Below are positions 8,226 through 16,373 of a DNA stretch of 53,584 nt, piece after piece (position 1 is the stretch's first letter; each line of letters opens with the position of its first letter). Origin of the DNA: Hyphomicrobiales bacterium (GTDB taxonomy: Bacteria > Pseudomonadota > Alphaproteobacteria > Rhizobiales > JAJFHR01); contig JAJFHS010000012.1 of assembly GCA_021775475.1 (NCBI GenBank), positions 1-53,584 of the forward strand, given 5' to 3'. The notes beneath the pieces were generated by a model, which had not been told where the DNA came from, did no database searches, and saw only the letters and a program-made list of their open reading frames with translations. The position numbers and the translations under genes were made by a program.

Positions 8226-9428
8226 TCAAACCCAGTGTTGTGAGCGGAAAGACAGCAGCAGCAGCAAAAGCGCTGCGGTAGCAAAGGCTGCTCCGGCGTA
8301 AAAGGCCATGGAGGCACCGAACATCTGCCACACGATACCGGCAACAAGGCTGGCAAACAGCAGGGCGAGACCGTTAACGAGATTAAAGATGCCAAAGGCT
8401 GTGCCACGCAGATGATCCGGGGCGTTGGCTGCCACCAACGTCGACAACAATCCCTGGGTGAGGCCGAGATGAATGCCCCAGATTGCCACGCCGATCATCG
8501 CCACAACATAGTTCTGCGCGCTGGCCAGTACCAGTTCGGACAAGATGAGTGCGAAGAACCCCAATACCAGTAACAGGCGGCGGTCCATGTGGTCGGCGAG
8601 CACGCCCACCGGGTAGGAGGATAGTGAAAACACAACCATCATCGCCACCAGCACCAGCGGTGACAGGCCGATGGGAAGCCCGAGATCAATGGCGCGCAAG
8701 GACAGGAAGGCGACGCTGAAACGGGCCAGGGCAAACAGCCCGCCAATAGCAACAATAAGCCAGTATCCGGTATTCAGTTTTGAAAACTCTCCAAGGTGTG
8801 CAAGCGGACCGGATTTGGCAATTTTGTCTTTGATGGCTGGCGTAGTGTCAGACTCTTCAACACCAAACACGAGAAACAACATACACAAAACCGCCGGGAT
8901 CAGGGCAAACCACAGCACCAGAGAGATATTGTCAGACAATAGCGCCATCAGGGCAATGGCCAGTAACGGGCCGATAAAAGCCCCGGCAGCATCCAGTGAT
9001 TGGCGCAAGCCATAGGCTGCCCCGCGATTTTCCGGACGTGTGATGTCGGCAATCAGCGCATCGCGCGGGGCCCCTCTGATGCCTTTGCCAATGCGGTCGA
9101 TAAAACGCGCTGCAAACAGGACCTCGACCGATTGGGCCAGAGGAAACAACGGCTTGGTAATGGCGGCCAGACCATAACCAATGATGGCAAGTAGCTTGCG
9201 CTTGCCGAGCCAGTCGCTAATAGCACCGGAAAACAATTTGGTAATGGAGGCGGTCGCTTCGGCCACGCCTTCAATAAAGCCAACGGCGGCCATGGAAACG
9301 CCAAGAGAAACAAACAGTGCCGGCAAAAGACTGTGCACAAGCTCCGATGAGGCATCCATAAACAGGCTGACAAAACCTAATGCCCAGACACCTTTCGGCA
9401 GGTTTTTCGCGTTTTCCAGAAGTGACAT
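8226..9428 (-). CDS. Major facilitator superfamily transporter
   Basis: About 400 residues with some 12 hydrophobic segments. The loop between helices 2 and 3 carries GAISDWLGKRK, the MFS signature, and RIGKGIRGAPRDALIAD follows helix 4. The family covers exporters and importers, and the substrate cannot be read from sequence. The open frame reaches 9470, but that ATG lies inside the operator palindrome. ATG 9428 has AGGGA just upstream and is preferred. It is divergent from the RpiR regulator and shares its promoter region, so RpiR control is likely. It converges with the YeeE/YedE gene with 11 bases between the stops. Confidence 0.88.
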   Translation of the reverse strand: MSLLENAKNLPKGVWALGFVSLFMDASSELVHSLLPALFVSLGVSMAAVGFIEGVAEATASITKLFSGAISDWLGKRKLLAIIGYGLAAITKPLFPLAQSVEVLFAARFIDRIGKGIRGAPRDALIADITRPENRGAAYGLRQSLDAAGAFIGPLLAIALMALLSDNISLVLWFALIPAVLCMLFLVFGVEESDTTPAIKDKIAKSGPLAHLGEFSKLNTGYWLIVAIGGLFALARFSVAFLSLRAIDLGLPIGLSPLVLVAMMVVFSLSSYPVGVLADHMDRRLLLVLGFFALILSELVLASAQNYVVAMIGVAIWGIHLGLTQGLLSTLVAANAPDHLRGTAFGIFNLVNGLALLFASLVAGIVWQMFGASMAFYAGAAFATAALLLLLLSFRSQHWV

Positions 9429-9463
9429 ATCGATCCCTGTTTTTTTCAACTCAAATGCAGTAT

Positions 9464-9505
9464 GTAGCATTTACTACTAATTTCTGTATTCGTAGTATAT
9501 GCTAC
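9464..9505. promoter_or_regulatory. Double palindromic operator, RpiR/MFS divergent promoter
   Basis: Two imperfect palindromes, GTAGCATTTACTAC (9464-9477) and GTAGTATATGCTAC (9492-9505), lie with centres 28 bases apart. They are also inverted copies of each other (TAGCATTTACTAC against GTAGTATATGCTA, one mismatch). The farthest-upstream ATG codons of both flanking genes fall inside these sites, which argues for the downstream starts used here. Two dimer sites on nearly the same helix face would suit an RpiR-family SIS-domain protein. Confidence 0.7.
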
Positions 9506-9546
9506 GAAACGAGTCAACCGTATCGCTAAAAAAAGGATCCGCTGCC

Positions 9547-10425
9547 ATGGTCTCTGACACCACCTTCAATGAGCGCATAGCCGCGTGTTTGCAGCAAATC
9601 AGCCCGGCAGAACAGCGCGTGGCCCAGTATTTTCTCGATAACCGCGAAGAAATCCTCATCGCTTCCGCCTCCGCCCTGGCCAGGCAGACCGGCACCAGTG
9701 ATGCCACGGTTGTTCGCACCACCAAGGCACTTGGGTTTAGCGGTATGGAGGAATTACGGCGCCTGCTGGTTGAGGAGTTACGGGAAAACCCGTCACCGGC
9801 CAGCCGCATGGTGCGAACGCTTAGCGAGGTTGGCGATGGTCTGGCGTCGGTGCTTGATGTAACACTGGATACCCATCAAAACTCACTCGATAACCTGCGC
9901 CGCGACATTAGTTCAGACAATTTTTGCAATGCCGTTCACTCTATTGTTGAAGCGCCACGGGTATTTATTTTCGGGTTGGGTCCCTCAAGTGCTATGGCAG
10001 AATATTTCAAGATGCAACTGGCACGCTTTGGCATTGATGCCCGCAGCCTTACACAGGCGGGGATCCTTCTTGCCGATGACATTCAGCAATTCAAACAAGG
10101 TGACCTTGTGATGATCTTTGCCTATGGCCGGGTCTATCGGGAATTGGATGTGTTGCTGGATCAGGCCGACAGGCTTGGCCTTACCAGAATACTGTTTTCC
10201 GATACGCTTGGGCATCGTTTGCGTGACAGAGTTGATCTGGTTCTAAGTGTTGCGCGCGGTCGCACAGATATGTTGAGCATGCACACGGCAACTCTTGCTC
10301 TTATTGAAGCACTTCTGGTTGGCGTGGCAAAAGAGCGTCCAAAAGACACCATCGCCAATCTGGAAGCGCTGAATAAGGTACGCACCACACTGGCTGGCAA
10401 AGCCATGGGGCTACCAGCCAGGTAA
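9547..10425 (+). CDS. RpiR/MurR-family transcriptional regulator
   Basis: The 292-residue protein has an N-terminal RpiR helix-turn-helix (ISPAEQRVAQYFLDNREEI, then LARQTGTSDATVVRTTKALG) and a C-terminal SIS domain (VFIFGLGPSSAMAEYF, then GDLVMIFAYGR). SIS domains bind phosphorylated sugars, and the family usually controls sugar or amino-sugar metabolism. ATG 9547 with AAGGA about 10 bases upstream is preferred over ATG 9499, which lies in the operator. The neighbour with the shared operator is an MFS transporter, its probable target. No sugar catabolic gene is adjacent, so the effector is unknown. Confidence 0.88.
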   Translation: MVSDTTFNERIAACLQQISPAEQRVAQYFLDNREEILIASASALARQTGTSDATVVRTTKALGFSGMEELRRLLVEELRENPSPASRMVRTLSEVGDGLASVLDVTLDTHQNSLDNLRRDISSDNFCNAVHSIVEAPRVFIFGLGPSSAMAEYFKMQLARFGIDARSLTQAGILLADDIQQFKQGDLVMIFAYGRVYRELDVLLDQADRLGLTRILFSDTLGHRLRDRVDLVLSVARGRTDMLSMHTATLALIEALLVGVAKERPKDTIANLEALNKVRTTLAGKAMGLPAR

Positions 10426-10462
10426 GTTGGTGTTCTTTTTACAAACAGTATCGAAAAGCACC

Positions 10463-10828
10463 TTACTCACAAGCGATCTGTAGTTTCGCCTGCATCTGGG
10501 GATGAAAGCGGCAGAAGTATTCTGGTGAAAAATTCCTGGTCACCTCTATTTTCTTCGATTTACCCTGTGCGATGGTGCCGGTATCCCAGCTGTTGTCGAG
10601 TGCCGTTGCTGTATGGGGAGCGATGTCCTGATTGGTCCAGATTATTGTATCCCCCGATTTTACCGCGAGAACTTCGGGGTTAAATTTAAACCCGCTTATT
10701 TTCACATGATGCACTTTTGGCGAACTTGCATTGCCACGCGCCGGACGCACCAACACGGGAGCCGAGGCCATGGCAACAAGTGATGCCATGGCCCGGATCA
10801 AGATATTTCGTCTTGAAATCGTGTTCAT
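10463..10828 (-). CDS. Tat-exported cupredoxin (amicyanin/plastocyanin-like)
   Basis: The 121-residue protein is a small blue copper protein predicted to act in electron transfer in the periplasm. The N terminus SRRNILIRAMASLVAMASA is a twin-arginine-type signal, consistent with export after folding. The copper ligands are all visible: H72 in APHTA, then C106, H109 and M112 in CRFHPQM, which is the short C-x2-H-x2-M loop of amicyanin-like proteins. Its ATG directly follows the stop codon of the DUF4142 gene (TAA ATG), so translation is probably coupled. The redox partner is unknown. Confidence 0.88.
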   Translation of the reverse strand: MNTISRRNILIRAMASLVAMASAPVLVRPARGNASSPKVHHVKISGFKFNPEVLAVKSGDTIIWTNQDIAPHTATALDNSWDTGTIAQGKSKKIEVTRNFSPEYFCRFHPQMQAKLQIACE

Positions 10829-11359
10829 TTACATGACCGCCTTGACCATTTTACCGGCCTGGGCCTGATGAGCCTTGAAGATTTCAAAGCCCGCTTTGAA
10901 TAATTTCTTCACGTCAGCGTTTTCAATATTTGGAATAAACGCATTGCCAACCAGATCATTGACGGCCTTGTGATAGGCAAGCTCGTTTTCGGCATAGCGT
11001 TTGTCGAACTTGGCACCACGCAGCTGGCTCATTTCATCAATCAGCTTTTGTGAATTCTTCACAAGCGTCTTGGAGAGAAAATTATCCTGCGGCTGCGCTT
11101 TCAGTTTTGCCAGCAAAGCCAGTGCCTGCGTGTTGACAGCTTCATGGTCGCGGATCATCGTCCGGGCAAATTCGCGTACAGCTGGACTGTTTGATATGGC
11201 AAGTGCGAGATGGGCATATCGAATGTCAATATTGTCGGCGGTGTAAGCCACATGAGCAATTTCGAGATCGTTTAACTCGGAGGGGGATTGAGCCTGGGCA
11301 ACGCCTTGGCCAAGGGTGAAAGCGAGGCCAAAGGCCATCAACGTCTGGGTGATTTTCAT
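10829..11359 (-). CDS. DUF4142 domain-containing exported protein
   Basis: The 176-residue protein has a Sec signal peptide (MKITQTLMAFGLAFTLGQGVAQA) and a helical, ferritin-like DUF4142 domain with the pattern EIAHVAYTADNIDI, SPAVREFARTMIRDHEAVN and a terminal HQAQAGKMVKAVM. The function of the family is not established. The frame is open to 11419, but ATG 11359 is preceded by AAGGA and starts a clear signal peptide. It is the first gene of a two-gene unit with the cupredoxin, so a shared periplasmic redox or metal role is possible but unproven. Confidence 0.8.
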   Translation of the reverse strand: MKITQTLMAFGLAFTLGQGVAQAQSPSELNDLEIAHVAYTADNIDIRYAHLALAISNSPAVREFARTMIRDHEAVNTQALALLAKLKAQPQDNFLSKTLVKNSQKLIDEMSQLRGAKFDKRYAENELAYHKAVNDLVGNAFIPNIENADVKKLFKAGFEIFKAHQAQAGKMVKAVM

Positions 11360-11476
11360 TGTGTGTTCCTTAAAACATGGTGACAAAGTCGGACAACCCG
11401 ACTTGTTGCTAAAGGACACATAGGGCTGATTTTATTTTTTGAGAATGACGATTAATCCTAAATTCTTGATCAATCG

Positions 11477-11510
11477 TACAGGGTTTGGATTTATGAGAAA
11501 AATCCCTGTA
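11477..11510. promoter_or_regulatory. Inverted repeat upstream of the AraC gene
   Basis: TACAGGG (11477-11483) and CCCTGTA (11504-11510) are perfect 7-base arms 20 bases apart, in the divergent region between the AraC gene and the DUF4142/cupredoxin unit. Position suggests a regulator site, perhaps for AraC autoregulation. AraC proteins more often use direct repeats, so this is uncertain. Confidence 0.4.
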
Positions 11511-11540
11511 TAGTTGCCTGAACCATTGAAAGAAAACATT

Positions 11541-12485
11541 ATGGATATTCTAAGCGATATTCTGTCGTGCCTGCAAATGTCCGGCACCTTGTATTTTCGC
11601 ACATCTTTCACCTCGCCGTGGAGCATTAGCGTGCCGTCGTTTGAAAACGTTGCGCGCTTTCATTTTGCCCACAAGGGCCGATGTCTGGTGCGTATCGAAG
11701 CCGACAGGCCGCCGGTTCTGCTTGAGCAGGGTGATTTATTGATCATCATGCGCGGGGCCGCTCACACGCTTTATTGCGACCCGACAACCGAAAACCAGGC
11801 GGTGCAGCTGGACCGTGTGGTTGAAGAATCGGGCTTCGATGGCACCGGCGCACTGGTCTATGGCGAGTTTGGCACCGATCATGAAACCCAACTGGTGTGT
11901 GGGCATTTTGCCTTCTCGAAGGAAGCCAATCATTTGCTCATTGATGCCCTGCCCTCGCACCTGCATATTCAAAATTATGGCGAAGCATCAGGGGCGTGGA
12001 TGGAAAATACACTCAAGGTCATTGGCAGTGAAGCCGGGCGCGAACAGTTGGGCAGCGATCTCATTGCGCTAAAATTATCGGAAATCATTTTTGCCCAGGC
12101 ACTGCGCACTTATCTTGAGGGTGAAGGTGCGCAACGTCCGGTGTTGGCCGGGTTTGCTGATGGCAATATCGCCCGCGTCCTTACCGCCATTCACAAACAA
12201 CCGGGATTTTCATGGACGCTTGAAAGCCTGGCAAAAATTGCCGGAATGTCGCGTACAGCGTTTGCCGCCAGGTTTTCGCAATGTATGACCACAACCCCCA
12301 TGGGCTATATTACCCACTGGCGCATGCAGATTGCGCGGCAACAACTGGCGAATTCCAATGAACCGATTATCGCCATTGCCGAAAATGCCGGCTATCACTC
12401 CGAAGCTGCCTTTAGCCGGGTGTTTAAGAAACACCACATGAAAGCGCCAGCGACATACCGACGTTCGGTGCAGATTTTGGCTTAA
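11541..12485 (+). CDS. AraC-family regulator with cupin sensor domain
   Basis: The 314-residue protein has an N-terminal cupin-type sensor (SWSISVPS-like start, then LLEQGDLLIIMRGAAHTLY near residues 57-75). Its C-terminal AraC domain has two helix-turn-helix units: LESLAKIAGMSRTAFAARF, and IIAIAENAGYHSEAAFSRVF followed by PATYRR. The start at 11541 is chosen because the domain begins there and a GAAAGAAA tract precedes it, although this ribosome binding site is weak. It is divergent from the DUF4142/cupredoxin unit, its plausible target. Its stop overlaps that of the convergent M16 gene by three bases. Confidence 0.88.
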   Translation: MDILSDILSCLQMSGTLYFRTSFTSPWSISVPSFENVARFHFAHKGRCLVRIEADRPPVLLEQGDLLIIMRGAAHTLYCDPTTENQAVQLDRVVEESGFDGTGALVYGEFGTDHETQLVCGHFAFSKEANHLLIDALPSHLHIQNYGEASGAWMENTLKVIGSEAGREQLGSDLIALKLSEIIFAQALRTYLEGEGAQRPVLAGFADGNIARVLTAIHKQPGFSWTLESLAKIAGMSRTAFAARFSQCMTTTPMGYITHWRMQIARQQLANSNEPIIAIAENAGYHSEAAFSRVFKKHHMKAPATYRRSVQILA

Positions 12486-13840
12486 CTATCCGCTGGAATG
12501 GACTTAACGCCTACCGGTTTGCCCACTACCGTTGTAATCAGGTTGCCGGGTTTGATCAGTTGTTTGGCGATGCGTTTTAAATCATCAATTGTAACCGCGT
12601 TAATGAGGTCGTTGCGCTTATCGATGTAATCTAGCCCAAGATTTTCCATCTGAATGCCGAGCATCTGGCTGGCGATTTTTGAATTGCTGTCAAACCGCAA
12701 AGGATATGATCCGGTGAGATAGGTTTTGGCATCTTTGAGCTCGGCTTTACTAACACCATCGGCAGCAATTCGTTTTAGTTCCTGATCAATAATTTCCAGG
12801 GTCTCGCCAACACTTTCATTTTTGGTGGCAGCGCCACCCATGAACAGCCCGGTTTTATCGAGCGGATTGAGATAAGTGTAAACGGAATAAACCAGCCCGC
12901 GTTTTTCGCGCACCTCTTTGTAGAGGCGGGAGGCAAAACCGCCGCCGCCGAGAACATAATTGAGAATATAGGCCGGGATGAAATCCTTGTCATCGCGTTT
13001 GAGACCTTTTTGGCCAAACTGAATGATGCTTTGCGGGATATCCATTTCAATCACCTGGCGGCGAAATGCGGAGTTGACTTCAACTTCCGGCACTTTGGCC
13101 ATGGCTGACTTTTCAGCCAGAGATCCAAAAATCTTATCAAGATCAGCGCCGAGAGTTTTGGCGTCTATATTGCCGACAACGCTGATTATGAGGGTATCTT
13201 TAGCAAACAGGCGTGAGGTGAGGTCGCGTAAATCTGCGGCTGTGATTTTGCTCACACTTGCGGCTTCGCCACTGCTGGAACGCGCATATGGATGGTCGCC
13301 AAAGGCCAGCTTGGCCCAGGCTTTGCCAGCGACACTGTTGGGGCTATTTTCGCTGCGTTTGATGCCAAGCAGTATCTGCTTGCGAATGCGTTCAACCGGG
13401 GTTTCATCAAATCGCGGTTTGGTCAGGGCTAGCTTGAGGAGTTCAAAGGTCTGGTCTTTGTTACGCGACAGGGTTTGAACCTGACCATAAAAATTGTCTT
13501 TACCGGTGCTGAAGCTCATGCGGGTGGCAAGGTCTTCGAGTTTTGTCTGAAATGCCTGGGAATCGAGGGATCCCGCTCCTTCATCGAGCAACGCCGACAA
13601 CATGTTGGCGAGGCCAGATTTTTCGACCCCATCACTGGCAGCCCCGCCACGAAATGAAAATTTCATGGCTATCAATGGTAATGATTTATCCTCAACCAGC
13701 CAGGCGCTTATTCCGCCCGGGCTTTTGATTTGCTGAATTTCCACAGCTTGTGATACTCCAATTGAGGTAAATAAATATAGAAACGTTGCGGCAACTACGC
13801 TTTTCCATCTGTGGTGCGGAAATGTCTGTAAAAAGCTCAT
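12482..13840 (-). CDS. M16-family peptidase-like subunit without zinc motif
   Basis: The 452-residue exported protein has a signal peptide ending near SQA and the M16 fold (ISAWLVEDKSLPLIAMKFSFRGGAA). The position of HxxEH is occupied by SGLANMLSALLDEGA, so it cannot bind catalytic zinc. The C-terminal half has the substrate-binding pattern YILNYVLGGGGFASRLYKEVREKRGLVYSVY with the family R/Y pair. In two-subunit M16B peptidases one partner carries the zinc and the other supplies the R/Y pair, which fits its overlap (ATGA, 13837-13840) with the upstream active subunit. Confidence 0.9.
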   Translation of the reverse strand: MSFLQTFPHHRWKSVVAATFLYLFTSIGVSQAVEIQQIKSPGGISAWLVEDKSLPLIAMKFSFRGGAASDGVEKSGLANMLSALLDEGAGSLDSQAFQTKLEDLATRMSFSTGKDNFYGQVQTLSRNKDQTFELLKLALTKPRFDETPVERIRKQILLGIKRSENSPNSVAGKAWAKLAFGDHPYARSSSGEAASVSKITAADLRDLTSRLFAKDTLIISVVGNIDAKTLGADLDKIFGSLAEKSAMAKVPEVEVNSAFRRQVIEMDIPQSIIQFGQKGLKRDDKDFIPAYILNYVLGGGGFASRLYKEVREKRGLVYSVYTYLNPLDKTGLFMGGAATKNESVGETLEIIDQELKRIAADGVSKAELKDAKTYLTGSYPLRFDSNSKIASQMLGIQMENLGLDYIDKRNDLINAVTIDDLKRIAKQLIKPGNLITTVVGKPVGVKSIPADS

Positions 13841-15276
13841 GATGCCTTCTCCGCTGTCTTGGCCTTGAGGAGAATACCCGTGGCAGCGACGTCGGAATTC
13901 AGGTATTTTCTGGCGACCTGATTGACTTGCTCAAGCGTTGCTTTTTCAATGCGCTGGGGCCACTCAATGACATCTTCAACTTTTTGTCCGGTGGTAAGGG
14001 CTACGCCAAAGATGCGGGCAAGGTGGGTTTGGCTGTCCTGGGCGTAGATTGCCTGGGCAATCATGGTATTCTTGGCGCGTTCAACTTCTTCTTGGGTGAC
14101 GCCATTGGCGAGAACCTCGTTGATGACCTCATCAATAGCGGCTTCAACATCTTCAATTTTTTGTCCGGGGAGACTCGAGCCGTAAACGGCAATTTTGCCA
14201 TTGTCGAGATTGCTCGAATCATACCAGGCACCAGCGCCGGCAGCTATTTTCTTATCCAACACCAAAGACCGGTGAAGCCGGCTGGTGGCACCGCCACCTA
14301 TAATCTGGGCGAGCACGTCCAGGGCTTCAGCTTCTCCCGGCTTTGCAGTTGAATAACTTGGGGCTAAATAAAATCGGCGCATGCTGGGGCTGGCAACGCG
14401 CGGGTCTTTAAGAGTTGCACGTCTCTGTGTCTGTGGTTTTGGTTCGGCCATGCGGCGGCGTTCGCCAATTTCCGGAGCAGCTGGAATGACGCCGTAATAT
14501 TTTTCCGCCAGAGGTTTTAGTGTCTTGGCGTCAATATCACCGGCAACGATTAAAATGGCATTGTTGGGGGCATAGTAGCGTTTGTAAAATTCGATTGCCG
14601 TATCACGGTTAAGAGCGGCAATGTCAGCGGGCCAACCAATAACCGGTGTGCCGTAGGGATGGGCGAGATAAAACACAGCGTTGAGTTGCTCGCCAAGGCG
14701 ACCCGACGGGCTGTTATCAGTTCTTGAGCGGCGCTCTTCTTTAATAACTTCAAGTTCCGGGCGCACGATTTCTTCTGAAAGAACCAGATTGCGCATGCGA
14801 TCTGCTTCCATCTTCATCATCAAGGGCAATCTGTCAGAGGCGACACGCTGGTAGTATCCGGTATAATCCTGCGAGGTGAAAGCATTTTCCTGGCCACCGT
14901 TTTGAGCGACAATTTTTGAAAATTCACCGGGTTTGAGATTTTTCGTCCCCTTGAACATTAAATGTTCGAGGAAATGTGCATTGCCGGACTGGCCCGGATC
15001 TTCATCTGCAGCACCGACCTTGTACCAGACCATATGGGTGACAACCGGGGCGCGGCGATCAGGAATAACCACAACCTGCATACCGTTTTTGAGGAAGAAT
15101 GTTTCCAGACCTTCGCGCTTGAAATCCACTTCGGCCTTAACAGCGGCACTAAATATTGTCATGGCCGCCAGGACCACAAATAACGAAAGGAAAGCCCATT
15201 TACGTTTTTCATATGATTGATCCTGACTGGTTTTGACTTGTGAAGAGAAGCGTTTTTTCGCCGGGTGTTTTAACAT
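13837..15276 (-). CDS. M16-family zinc metalloprotease (catalytic subunit)
   Basis: The 479-residue protein has a hydrophobic N-terminal export segment (FLSLFVVLAAMTIFSAAVKA) and an active M16 domain. The zinc motif HFLEH is in SGNAHFLEHLMFKGT, and the third-ligand glutamate region is VRPELEVIKEERR. It probably works in the periplasm together with the downstream subunit that lacks the motif, with which it overlaps by 4 bases. The start is preceded by AGGAGG and AAGGA. Substrates are not known, and such pairs are thought to degrade peptides or process envelope proteins. Confidence 0.93.
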   Translation of the reverse strand: MLKHPAKKRFSSQVKTSQDQSYEKRKWAFLSLFVVLAAMTIFSAAVKAEVDFKREGLETFFLKNGMQVVVIPDRRAPVVTHMVWYKVGAADEDPGQSGNAHFLEHLMFKGTKNLKPGEFSKIVAQNGGQENAFTSQDYTGYYQRVASDRLPLMMKMEADRMRNLVLSEEIVRPELEVIKEERRSRTDNSPSGRLGEQLNAVFYLAHPYGTPVIGWPADIAALNRDTAIEFYKRYYAPNNAILIVAGDIDAKTLKPLAEKYYGVIPAAPEIGERRRMAEPKPQTQRRATLKDPRVASPSMRRFYLAPSYSTAKPGEAEALDVLAQIIGGGATSRLHRSLVLDKKIAAGAGAWYDSSNLDNGKIAVYGSSLPGQKIEDVEAAIDEVINEVLANGVTQEEVERAKNTMIAQAIYAQDSQTHLARIFGVALTTGQKVEDVIEWPQRIEKATLEQVNQVARKYLNSDVAATGILLKAKTAEKAS

Positions 15277-15482
15277 TCCTTTTGAATTCCTCCTGGTATG
15301 AGCCGTCAGGTGCCAACGGTTTCATTACTGAAAACAGTTTGTAAGAAAGATAGTGATCTTAAAAGTCAATGCAATAGCCAACACGTAATTGAGGTACGAT
15401 GTAACGTGAGTTTGATGGCAAGAATACGGCTGGTTAGATATAACAACTTTGCTAATTTCCCTGAAATACAAGGAACAAAGCT

Positions 15483-15848
15483 CTAGAAAATTGATCCGAT
15501 CAGTTTTTCGAAACCAGTTTTCCCGGGTTTTGGCGCATTTTTTTCTTCTTCAATCTGTTTTGCCAACTCGTCGGGGTCTTCAGCAGTTGCACCTTCAACC
15601 TGGCGCGCGGCTATTTCGAGATCAGATGGCGGGGCTTCCACGCCGGGCGTTTCATCCTGGTCCGGCACATCGTTTCGAGCCGCTTCTGACGGTGGAGCCA
15701 GATCAAAATCGGGAGGAATAGCCAGTGCGCGACTTTCTTCAACCAGAAATTCATTGGGCCCAGGAGGGTTGAAAATATTGGAACAGCCACTCAAGGCAAT
15801 GCCGAGTGCTGCAATTAAACCGATTACACGAAATTTAGTTTTTAACAT
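15483..15848 (-). CDS. DUF3035 lipoprotein
   Basis: The 121-residue protein has a lipoprotein signal with lipobox LSGC near residue 22. It is followed by the DUF3035 core PGPNEFLVEESRALAIPPDFDLAPPSEA and an acidic, proline-rich tail. It is predicted to be anchored to the envelope. The function is not established. It sits 16 bases after lspA, whose product would process its signal peptide, in the conserved alphaproteobacterial order lspA, DUF3035, M16, M16. Confidence 0.85.
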   Translation of the reverse strand: MLKTKFRVIGLIAALGIALSGCSNIFNPPGPNEFLVEESRALAIPPDFDLAPPSEAARNDVPDQDETPGVEAPPSDLEIAARQVEGATAEDPDELAKQIEEEKNAPKPGKTGFEKLIGSIF

Positions 15849-15864
15849 TTGTGGTTATTTCCAA

Positions 15865-16359
15865 TTACTCAACATCTTTGTCCGGAGCCTCATTAAACAT
15901 CGCATCATATAACAGCAAAACAGCCCCAGCAACCACCCAAACGTCAGCAAGGTTAAAAACGTACCAGTAGTAGCCCCAGAAATGGAAGCTGAAAATATCT
16001 ACAACTGCTCCGTAGACCAGCCGGTCAATAACGTTCCCCAGTGCGCCACCAAGGACAAGCCCCATGGCAACGGCAATCAAGTATCCTTGCGCCCGGATCA
16101 TCCAGACTACCAGAACAGCCATAATACACAGGATGATTCCGATTAGAATGTAACGTCCAAGGTCTGAATTCTGCTGAAAAAGACCATAACTTATGCCCTT
16201 GTTCCAGATCAATGTGATGTCAAAAAATGGCGTAATTTTGACGACACCGCGGCTACCAATATCATAGACATACAACATCCACCATTTGTAGCCCTGATCA
16301 ATCAGCACGGTTAAAAGTGCGATTGCAAAACCCGCACCGGACCAAACATTAAGACGCAA
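15865..16359 (-). CDS. lspA: Lipoprotein signal peptidase (signal peptidase II)
   Basis: LspA removes signal peptides from diacylated prolipoproteins in the inner membrane. The 164-residue protein has four hydrophobic segments and both aspartate motifs: GNVIDRLVYGAVVDIF (around 108-123) and NLADVWVVAG (around 135-144). The start is TTG with GGAG eight bases upstream. No better ATG is present between it and the ileS stop 14 bases away. Cotranscription with ileS is the common arrangement in bacteria. Confidence 0.95.
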   Translation of the reverse strand: MRLNVWSGAGFAIALLTVLIDQGYKWWMLYVYDIGSRGVVKITPFFDITLIWNKGISYGLFQQNSDLGRYILIGIILCIMAVLVVWMIRAQGYLIAVAMGLVLGGALGNVIDRLVYGAVVDIFSFHFWGYYWYVFNLADVWVVAGAVLLLYDAMFNEAPDKDVE

Positions 16360-16373
16360 AATTCCAACTCCGG

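Noticed and set aside
12482..13840. The M16 protein without HxxEH as a pseudogene.
   Set aside because: The frame is intact and overlaps its active partner. Subunits without the motif are a normal part of such pairs.
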